From assembly GCA_037903355.1 (NCBI GenBank), contig JBAJFE010000032.1, forward strand, positions 620,001 through 684,000: DNA of 64,000 nucleotides, read 5' to 3'. The notes under the pieces are model-generated. The model saw only the letters and a program-made list of their open reading frames with translations, was not told the DNA's origin and did no database searches. The DNA comes from Trichuris trichiura (taxonomy: Eukaryota; Nematoda; Enoplea; Trichinellida; Trichuridae). Numbering within the stretch: the first letter of the stretch is position 1; the number at the start of each line of letters is the position of its first letter. Below, one piece after another: positions 55,673 through 64,000 of this stretch. Made by a program: the position numbers and the translations under genes.

Positions 55673-55762
55673 GAAAATGTGGTTTCTTGGTACTGGAGCG
55701 TATGTTTTCATAATGTAAAAGTTTTATTACGGAAGTATTCCCGTTTACTGTGCTAAATAACT

Positions 55763-55800
55763 CCGGAGCTTTCGGATCGACCGAGACCCGTCTTCAGCGG
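55763..55800 (-). ncRNA. Hammerhead-ribozyme-like motif, PLE family 1
   Basis: On the minus strand: CCG, CTGAAGA, C, stem II GGGTC/GATCC (one G-U wobble) with loop TCGGTC, GAA, AGCT, C, CGG. All core bases are retained although the element's coding region is broken. Confidence 0.65.
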
Positions 55801-55938
55801 TTGTGAATTACGGATGTAACTTGTGCGCGTGACTTGAGTCTTCTGTCGTTTTCATGGTTTAAAGCGGGTGTTTTAAAGCTCTTTGTTAGTGGTCTTCTGT
55901 TTGTATGATATGTAATTTGTTCGTTTTTTCGCATTTTT

Positions 55939-58524
55939 TCATGTGCGGGGATTATTTCTTCTTTCTCTTGCTCCATGTGTTCTTCTATCATGTCCAATTA
56001 TGGAGTAGCAGTCGTAGCGCGTCACTATATTTGTCCAAATTTCACTTACATCTGCTCTTTGGTCGCGGTTATATGTGAGGTTGTGTCTTATGTAAAGGGC
56101 TTCTTTGATTCTTCTTAATCGTAGGTTCTTTTCATAACATAAGACTTTTGGGTTGAGCGTCTGGTTACATTCTGTGGCATGTTCTGCCACGGCAGAGGCC
56201 TGTTTGGCTTTTTCCATGGTGATTATCGGGTTTAAAATTGGTCTTCCTCTTTGTGTAGTTGCATTGCCACTGCTATTGAGCATGGCCTTCGCATTGTTGT
56301 AACTTGCAAGCTTTTTTAAGTGTTCATTAAATCTATGTTCTAAAGTGTTCCCCGTTTCGCCAATATAAATTCCTCAGCAAGAGCATTCCATTGCGTATAC
56401 TAATCCTGTCTTCTTGTTTGTTGGGATTTTTTTGTCCGAGCGAAGAATTGATCTGATGTTAGGGGAGCTCTTGAAGAAGACTCTGAAACCTAACGTTCTT
56501 CCTAGCCGGGTAATTTTTTCTCCTAAGCTAGCCACATAGGGAATAACTAAGCAAGGTTGGTGCGAAGCGTTTTCTGCACTAGGTTAACGTTTGCGAAGCT
56601 TGTAGTTGAATACTTGGCTAATAAAGGACCTGGGATATCCGTTCTTGTAGAAAATTTTTCGAATGTGGTTGAACTCTGGTTGAAGATATTCAGGACTGCA
56701 TAATTTGATTGCTCGGTCAATCGTTCCGGAGAGGATACCTCGCATTACTGATCTGGGGTGATGTGATGAAAAGTTGGGGTACTGATCCGTGCGCGTGGGT
56801 TTTCTATATACTCTGGTTTTTAGCCCATCGTTTGTGCGGATAATTAAAGCGTCTAGAAAGGGTAGGGTGTTGTTGTCTTCTTTTTTCATTGTGAAAACAA
56901 TTTGGTTCGGGCGGATGTTGTTGAGGAATTGTAAAAATTGCTCTTCCTTTCCAGCTTTAATAATTACGAATATGTCGTCTACGTACCTTTTGAAAAGGCG
57001 TGGAGCTATGTGTCTCTCTACCGTTGCGAACATCTGTCTTTCAAAGCTTTCCATAAATATTTCTGCTAATACTGGTGATAAGGGGCTGCCCATAGGTACT
57101 CCGCTAGATTGTTTGTAGTACTTGTTATCAAAAGTGAAATGATTGCCTTCTTCCATGCAAAAGGAAACCAATTTGACAATGTGAAAGGGATTTAGTTTAG
57201 TTCTGGTGGGTAGACTTGTGTCTGCATTGAGGAGATTGTATAGGATCTCAAGTGTATCTGATATGGAGATGCTCAGGAATAGTTCTTTTACGTCATAACT
57301 AGCCAGAATCTCATCTGGTTCTAGGTAGTGATTCCGGATTTCGTTGACAAAAGTTTTGCTATTTTTGATAAAGGACGGCTCTTTGCCAGTAAGCGGTTTG
57401 ATGATCGTTCCTAAGTATCGACTGAGTTCACTTGTGATACTATTAATGGTGGAGACTATTGGTCTCATTGGAATCCCTGGTTTGTGTACTTTTTGGAGAC
57501 CATAGAGCTCAGGGGGTCTGAAGTTCGATGCAAACTTAAGATGTGTTATCATTTTGCTGATTTCAGGTTCTTTGGTCTCTGTGGCATATGTGATGAGGAG
57601 AGATCGAAGATTTTTCAGGGAAGTCTCTGTAGGGTCAGTGGGTAAAGGGGCATAATTGTTGGTGCTTAAGATAGCTGTCATTTTTTCCATTTAGGTGTTT
57701 CTGTCTAGTCGAACTATTTTATTCCCTTTATCGGCTTTAGTGATGATTCTGTTCGGTTGATTTCGAAGCTGATGTAGGCAGTTCATCTCATGTCGACTTA
57801 AGTTAGGAGTGGCGTTGAAGCGGTGATTTAAGATTAATGTAGATAAAGTGCTTTTAATCTGTCTGGCTCTTTGTGGGTCTGTCGAAGATTGAGGTAATGA
57901 TATCGAGAATGGGTGGTCGTTTAGGGGTGGGAACGAAGTTCAGTCCCTTTTTTAGTATGGCCTTCTCATTTTCACTTATAGAGGAGGAGCTGAGGTTTAC
58001 TATTGTTGTATTTAGTTCCGACTCAGTGGTCCTTTGTAAGCTATTGCTGTAGACATTTAGAGAAGTCACCGGGAAACTCGCCTGAAGTCTATCGAATTTC
58101 CTTTTTAATACCTGTTTTTGTGTCGTGCAAACTGTTCCTGCGGCCACATCCACATGTCTGACCAAGGCTTCGTAAATTGCTCTCTGTAGTTGGTTTCTGA
58201 GGTAACTGAGTGTTGTTGGAGTTTGCTCTCAAATTCGCTAGTGTAAATCTGTTGTCTTATAACGTTTTTGAGCAGAGATAATCCAGCGGAAAATAGGATT
58301 CGTTTTGAGTGACTATCCACGTTCTGACCCCATTTTAGTTGAAAGCACTTCGGTAGAATTCTGTGATCTCTGCATTTCAGTAAGAAGGTCAGTTGGCCTT
58401 GAGTAAGACCCGCTTTAATACGTGTATGCTCCAAATATCTGGCCGCTGACAGGAAGGGTGTTCCGTATACACCCTGTATAGTCTTGAAAATGTGGTTTCT
58501 TGGTACGGGAGCGTATGTTTTCAT
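55939..58524 (-). pseudogene. Penelope-like RT / GIY-YIG polyprotein, broken
   Basis: Read from 58524 leftwards. The N-terminal segment starts MKTYAPVPRN, encoded by the element's own end extension. A frameshift at about 58130-58160 and another near 57860 precede the ADKGN motif (about 57725). A TAA at 57691-57693 interrupts just before the long RT frame (57690-56584). The RT frame has conserved YGLQKVHKPG, ASYDVKELFLS, GVPMGSPLSPVLAE, the catalytic YVDDIF and PFLDALI. The GIY-YIG domain ([10 protein letters not shown], about 56340-56370) is preceded by an in-frame TGA at 56374-56376 and continues to about 55939. The RT catalytic residues are intact but the ORF as a whole cannot be translated. 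Confidence 0.93.
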
Positions 58525-58622
58525 AATGTAAAAGTTTTATTACGGAAGTATCTAGCTCCGAAGTTATTTAGCACATTAAACGGGAATACTTCCGTAATAA
58601 AACTTTTACATTTCAATTTCTA

Positions 58623-59922
58623 TCTTAATAGACAAACGTTTTCCTGCACTGCTAGCATACTGTATTCAATATTACCTGATTATCAAGTAGCTTACGATTT
58701 GCAATGCGCTGTAGGTCTGTCCTTCAATAATTAAAGGTTTTTATCTCCATACAGCCTTAGTTAGAATTTTTTAGTTTGGTCCTTAACATTTTACATGTCA
58801 AGTTGGCGTCGTTTTGGTATTTTGAGTTTAGACCAACGCGCATTGAGCCTAAGCAGTTGTTTCCCATCAAGTACACGTGAGCAAATCGTTGAGCATTTTT
58901 ACGCTAATTGTCGTACGAAACAGTGTTTTATACGGATGTTTTCTCATTCCAAAAGCCGTGCTCAACTACAAAAAGAAAAGCTTCACACACGTAACATGAC
59001 AAAAAACGTCATCACGATTAAAAGTCTTGTTGGTCACGCACCAGGCTTGGTTTACAGGAGAAGCCTTTTCCGCCTTACCCGCAAGTGTCTGACCGTGTAG
59101 AGTCAAATCTTAATTCCTCGAAGCTGGCTTGCACGTGACGAGTTACGCATTAGAACAGCTTCATTTTTGACCTATTCTAACTGCTAGCCTAACACACGAC
59201 CTGCCCTGCGTTATTTCGGATCTCGTTCGTTGCTCGTCCATCAGTCATACTGTAGCGATAAAATGCAGGTCCTTCCTAGCAAGCGTGTCAAAATGTGTAC
59301 TTGCGTCATGTCAATATGTAAAATTGAAGGTGCGCAATGTTTTGACATACGCGATTTAGAAAAAATGACATATTGACAGGGCAGCACTTGACTTAACAGT
59401 AAGTATCCGGTGAGCTTTTTTGCTGGTTTGTAATGTTCGTAACTGTGTCCTTAAGCCCATTTATGTCCGGGAAGACTGCCCCGGTTTGATGAGGCTCCAA
59501 GCAATGAAAAGTTGATGCTAAAACTGTAATCGCTTGGTATTAGGCAGATGAAGCTTTTACCGTTTTTTCAACCCTAAGCACAGTTTTGTGAAGTCAGGCT
59601 TAGTTTGCTGACAAAACAACCATAGCAAAATAGGTACATGAGAACTAAGTAGCCCGAATGGAGCTCTCTGCCCTATGACGTGTGATTTAGAGCAAAGCGC
59701 ACGAAAAGATAAATTTTCCATTGCTAGTTTTAAATAAACTGTTTAAAACAGCCTCTTTTGCCAGGAGCTAACAAAACAAAAAATAAAATTCAAATTAAAC
59801 TTTTATGACCACATAGCTCCGCGCATTTATTAAAACAAACCTGTGCCAGCGCATTGGCATTGCGAAGAGTACGGTAGGGAAAGCGTGCATTTCTTTTAGA
59901 TACTGACTTTATCGTTTTTATC
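58623..59922. other. Intergenic; one short dispersed repeat and hairpin
   Basis: A 101-codon ORF (58795-59100) has no recognisable features. TGTCAATATGT (about 59309) and ACATATTGACA (about 59367) form an inverted repeat. Between them GTGCGCAATGTTTTGACA matches the repeat cluster near 4960. Nothing else was recognised. Confidence 0.45.
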
Positions 59923-60290
59923 ATGTTTGGACAAATTGTGGTGGCTTGTCTAAAACCCGGTCATTTGCCGCTCGCTGCTAAATTAATTCAGCGTGGCGCG
60001 CACGTCCCAGTGCCTCCATTTAGCCATCCAAAGCCAAGTACGTGTATTTGCTGCATTTTTACTCCTTTGGGAAATGCGCGCTTACTGCTTTCATGGCCAC
60101 TGAAAACGTGTATAATGATTCTGCTATTGCAGCTTTTGAAGTAAAGCTCGCTCGCTTTATTGTGGCAATATCAGTCCCATTGATTGGCATTCTTGGCTAC
60201 CAATCATACCGGGTAGAAAAAGAGCACGAAAATCATCCCAGACCACCCTATATAGACTACGACCATCTTTACGCGCACAGGAAAGCTCGG
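59923..60290 (+). CDS. Cytochrome c oxidase subunit 6A-like (3' exon not found)
   Basis: Exons 59923-60037 and 60133-60290 join in phase 1 to give 91 residues. A basic N-terminus suited to mitochondrial import is followed by one membrane segment (RFIVAISVPLIGILGYQ) and then KEHENHPRPPYIDYDHLYAHRKAR. The latter matches the COX6A pattern (E/H-rich, R-P-x-F/Y, Y-x-H-L, R-x-K). The family's C-terminal FPWGDG..(S/T)LF(H/Y)N motif is missing. The donor-like GTATGC at 60291 suggests a third exon, but no matching sequence was found in the following kilobase. Without splicing the frame ends at KARVCSKV and stop (60306-60308). COX6A is a nuclear-encoded complex IV subunit. Confidence 0.6.
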
Positions 60291-60308
60291 GTATGCTCTA
60301 AAGTTTGA

Positions 60309-61243
60309 CCGTATTTTTAATTACTGTAAACCTTTTATTTTGCCTAACTTGAGCTGTTTAGGTTGTCTTGAAGCTCACCTAATAACATTTTATCATCTCC
60401 CAATTTCATTTCTGGTATATCAAACAGCGCTTCACTTTGATTTTTATACTACGCGTGCAAGCTAATTATTTTGAAGTCAGTTTTACAAAAAAAACGTTTG
60501 TCTGTCTTCTTTTCAACTAATAAGAGGAGTCAAACTATCTGAAATATCTGTTAGGCAGTGAAATGTACAATTTCGCCCAGTAGTCAAGATGTCGGTTAAA
60601 TATTTTGGGCAATAGGTTATAGGCTTTCATCAATGTCCTTTGAGCGAAGAGAGTAGTGTTACTTGTTTAGAGTTAGAGTAAGCTGGCCTGATAGTGATAA
60701 ATTGATTTGTCTGCTCTGTAAGCATGTCATCAAAGTTTGAGGACAAATATGGCGAATTCGTGTACAGTAGAATCTTTATTATACAAACCCCATTTTTCAG
60801 AGATTAATTTAGATGATAGAGGTGCCCTGGCAATGGTGAGAACAGGGAGAATAATGTTCTACGCTTATATTTAAGCTTAGGAACGTCTTATTCCCCCAGA
60901 AATGTAGCTGATACTTTATCCATTATTGTGGCATGTCTTTGACTCTTCATTTTCCCACCTTGACTTTCTTCACTGAAGATAAGATAGAATTTGTCCGGAG
61001 AGCTTCGCGCAATGAAAAATAACTGGTTCTTCTCACGTGCACAGCAGTGCGAAAAATAAAATCAACATGCAGATTAAGCCCTTTAAAAGTTCACCAGCCT
61101 ACTGTGTGCTTAGGTCATTTTACGCTTTATTCGCTGAAGTTAACCGCAAATATCCCAGAGCACTGCAACTTCACCTAATTAGCTTGACTTCACTGGTTTT
61201 ACCTCAAGCCAATCTGACCTGAATCAACTGAACTTAAAAACAA
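60309..61243. other. Intergenic, nothing recognised
   Basis: I searched for a third COX6A exon encoding FPWGDG and found none. No other coding, RNA or transposon signal was seen. Confidence 0.45.
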
Positions 61244-63398
61244 TTGGTCCTGTTGCCATACTGGCACTCACGCATGCTTTTTGCCTGTTAAGAATTCAGT
61301 ATACGTGATACATGGAAGCAGTACATGCTGCTTACACGTAGGATATTTTCTGCTCTCTAATGTCTAGAGTTTCTACAATATGCACGTAATATAGATTGTA
61401 TACGGTGTACATTCGAGATAATCAGGAAATTTGCTGCATCAGCGCAGTATACTTTGCCAATAAGCAGAATAAATGTAGTAGCCACGATTTCTATGGAACA
61501 CGAGCAGTATGTATGCTGTATGTACTCGCATATGCAGAGTATTTACGTCATTCATTTCTTCTACGTAATAAACATTGCTTATAACTGGAATAGCTATAGC
61601 CTAAATCAGCCATTCTCAACGGGGGGCCGAGAGGGTGTCGGGGGGGGGGGGCGAAATCGAAAATTTTTCAGGGGGGGAGGGGTAGGAGGCCGTCAAGGGG
61701 GGTTGAGAAGCCTTATTGGAACAAGCGTAGTTAGGTAGATCGGAAGGGTGAAAATTTATGCCAGTCCTCTAAAGAGGATTGGTTAACCCTTAACAGCATC
61801 CCTTTATAGAGGATTGGCATAAATTCTCACTCGACTCGACGAAGTTGTTTCATTGTTAGTTTCGAAGAACCCCAAGTGCTCTTTTCAAATGATTTGACGA
61901 CTATATATTCGCATTGTATCATTGCATTAAATTGATCCTAGGAGGTTGCCGTTGAAAGCTGATTGACTCCTATACAAAAAACGCAAAAATTAATCGACCA
62001 ATAGGAAAAGGGGGGCTGGCACCTGAGGACACCTTCCAAGGGGGGCCTAGCGCAGAAAAGGTTGAGAATGGCTGGCCTAAATGATTTTTACGACATAGAC
62101 GTAGTATCTATGCCACATATAACTGCACGCATGAGGTATTCATGGAATCTATGACATGTACATGATTTAAGTTGCATGTGAGAAAGGTATTTAAGATATG
62201 CAGCCTCTTTATGGCATACGTGTAGTATCTATGTTATATATACTTATATTGAGGGAATGTAAATGTGGCAAACAAACGGTATACATTGCGTATAGACAGG
62301 ATATTTGTGATATACATGACCTCCAGCCACAATTGAGGTTTCTGTTGCATACATACTTCCATATAAGATATATTTACGGACTTTATGGTATGCGCGTGGT
62401 AAACTCGAATAGAGGGGAAACGCCTTCGAGCAAGACGAAAATTAAAACAGGTGGACAAAATACACGGGAATCTAAAAGAACTATGAGTCACTCAGGACTA
62501 GGTATTCGAGTGACGCAACTGGAAGAACATCACCAGAGACGCAGACCCCGCATAAGTGAGACAAATGGGAAACAAAAAAATTAGTGTGCACGTGGTATAC
62601 TGCATGTGTATTGTAGAGACACTAGATATTATAAATATCTTTTTTATAAGCAGGGTAAAGTGCGTGCATCCTATAGGCGGTGTAAATGTTCGCTCTGTGC
62701 AACAATATACACCGCAGGCATTACATGTGTGACTGGACATTCAGAGTATCACACATATTCTATTTAAAAGCAATGTATACCGTTTGTGGGCTATATTTAC
62801 ATTAAAGATTCCCTCAATATAAGTATATGTAACATAGATACTACATGCACGCCGTACAGAGGCTGGATATCATAAATATCTTGTTTATATGCAACTTAAA
62901 TCATGTACATGTCATAGATTCCATGAACGACCCAAGCATGCAGTTGCATAGACCACAGGTACTAGATTTATGTCCTAGAGATTATTTATGCCATAGCTAT
63001 CCCATTTATAAGCAATGTTTACCACGTATAAGAAATGTATGACGTTAATATTCTGCGTACGCGAGTACATACTGCATTTAAATTGCTCGTGTGCCATAGA
63101 AATCGTGGCTATCACATGTGTTTTGCTAATGCAGGCAAAGTATACTGTGTGAATGCTACAAATTCAATGAATATCTTGGATGTATACCATATACAGTCTC
63201 TATAATACGTGTATGTTGTAGAAACTTTGGAGAACAAAAAATATCTTACGTGTAAGTAGGTTGTACTGCAAGCATACTGTATATGGCATACATACGTGCT
63301 CGTTCTGTGGTTACTATGCATGTCTTCCATGTACTACGTATACTAGATTTGGAACAGGCAAATTGTATGCGTGAGTGCATGTATAGCAACAGGACCAG
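61244..63398. repeat. Long foldback (inverted-repeat) element
   Basis: The left arm runs 61244-62330 (interrupted by a hAT-type insertion at 61607-62074) and the right arm about 62700-63398. They are diverged reverse complements of each other. Matches include TTGGTCCTGTTGC / GCAACAGGACCA at the outer ends, CCACGATTTCTATGG / CCATAGAAATCGTGG, and TGACATGTACATGATTTAAG / CTTAAATCATGTACATGTCA. Inner ends are AAACGGTATACATTGC / GCAATGTATACCGTTT. The centre (about 62330-62700) is unpaired and includes a purine-rich ORF tail of no known family. Within the arms a TAC/GTATAC-rich pattern recurs irregularly about every 50-70 bp. No target duplication or transposase is evident. Confidence 0.75.
61607..62074. 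mobile_element. Non-autonomous hAT-type element nested in the foldback
   Basis: A 468-bp element with inverted termini CAGCCATTCTCAAC and GTTGAGAATGGCTG, flanked by a perfect 8-bp duplication GCCTAAAT (61599-61606 and 62075-62082), as expected for hAT. It contains several runs of 6-11 G (61620-61705) and an internal inverted repeat around 61751-61832 (AATTTATGCCAGTCCTCT with AGAGGATTGGCATAAATT). It has no ORF of its own. Its presence in only one arm dates it after the foldback formed. Confidence 0.85.
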
Positions 63399-64000
63399 TT
63401 TCTTCTAGGTCAAGTTGACATGAAGTCAAGCCGGCAACATCATATCCCTCAGTACTTGTTCGAAACATTATAGCGAAGACTCAGAAGCTGCTGAGATCGT
63501 ACTCCAGAAACAGAAGTTCGCAGCTATCAGCTGAGGTGACCTAAGATTGTTCAGGCCACCTGTGGACGATCTCCTAAGCTATGGTTCGATTGGTCACTAA
63601 CTTTAGTCTTAGAAAAACAATAGCATTTCTAAGTTCGCATGGCGTGCACCCTCGTCAGAAGAAAATTGGCAAGAAGGCAATTGAGATATTTTCAGTAAGC
63701 AGCTGCATAGTACTCTTAATACTTTCGCCGTGTTCGGTCTGTCCAGCGTTCTCCTAACTGCATTCAGGTAGTGGAAAATTCACTCTGTTTCTACTGTGCC
63801 GCCTGCCAGTGGCGCCACTGCGATTCTTGTTTAATTTTTGCATAATCGAGCCTACATTTCCGAGTAAAAATCCACTCTTGCAGAGTAAGTGTTGCCGTGC
63901 TTATCAGCTGTATAAATTTGAACTTTATCTTCCACTTTTCGAAACGCGATTCTGCTGCTTTTTTGGTTTATTTGGCTGAGGTGAGCTCGCGATGCTGAAG
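63399..64000. other. Window end, nothing recognised
   Basis: No ORF longer than about 60 codons, tRNA or transposon end was recognised in the last 600 bases. Confidence 0.5.

Larger units (their letters stand above)
55673..58610 (-). mobile_element. Full-structure Penelope-like retroelement (mutated)
   Basis: It is flanked by 12-bp duplications with one mismatch: ATTTCAATTCCT (55661-55672) and ATTTCAATTTCT (58611-58622). The sequence GAAAATGTGGTTTCTTGGTAC...TTTTATTACGGAAGTAT is directly repeated at 55674-55738 and 58487-58551. Beyond the right copy, 58554-58610 carries an inverted, truncated terminal repeat. This is the unusual direct-plus-inverted arrangement known for PLEs. RT and GIY-YIG endonuclease domains lie between, on the minus strand. 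The left terminal repeat carries an intact-looking hammerhead-like motif (55763-55800). It is older than the 23-kb palindrome, judging by its stops and frameshifts. Confidence 0.92.

Noticed and set aside
58795..59100. A 101-codon ORF next to the Penelope element
   Set aside because: No domain or family resemblance. It starts just past the element's target duplication and has no gene context.

Overview
This is a eukaryotic, almost certainly nematode, window. The largest gene (22.7-48.1 kb, + strand) has about 60 small exons and encodes an MUA-3-type transmembrane receptor: LDLa modules, about 50 EGF-like modules, a vWA domain, two SEA domains, one membrane helix and a cytoplasmic tail. That architecture is characteristic of the nematode epidermal fibrous-organelle receptors. 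Introns are mostly about 50 bp, and acceptors vary (TTTCAG, TTTTAG, TTAAG) rather than following the strict Caenorhabditis consensus. With the roughly balanced base composition this suggests a clade I nematode such as a whipworm (inference).

Layout. 1-2.06 kb: an inverted duplication with a tRNA-Val(AAC) gene in each arm, one arm interrupted by a decayed pogo/Tigger element. 6.2-8.6 kb: a dead Ty3/Gypsy pol. 8.98-10.58 kb (-): a 7-exon WD40/SOCS-box gene of WSB type. 12.87 kb (-): tRNA-Leu(AAG). 15.4-16.2 kb: two Penelope-like (PLE) fragments. 16.2-22.7 kb: gene-poor, with a hAT-type element at 20.99-21.45 kb. 22.7-48.1 kb: the mua-3 homologue; its third intron holds two palindromic PLE insertions and two other introns hold PLE remnants. 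50.3-52.3 kb: a probable spliced snoRNA host gene, four introns each carrying one C/D-box snoRNA-like sequence. 52.7-55.2 kb (+): an intact 11-exon ETF-ubiquinone oxidoreductase gene. 55.67-58.61 kb (-): a full-structure, mutated PLE with RT and GIY-YIG domains. 59.9-60.3 kb (+): a COX6A-like gene whose last exon was not found. 61.2-63.4 kb: a long foldback repeat with a hAT-type element nested in one arm.

The genes show no functional linkage beyond housekeeping: tRNAs, mitochondrial respiration (ETF-QO, COX6A), ubiquitin-ligase substrate recognition (WSB) and epidermal adhesion (MUA-3). The two most interesting signals are (1) a compact hammerhead-ribozyme-like motif in every recognisable PLE terminal repeat, with stem covariation between two PLE families, and (2) the four-intron snoRNA cluster, in which box-to-splice-site distances are almost constant. 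Exon boundaries were read by eye from phase, splice signals and domain continuity; none was checked against transcripts.
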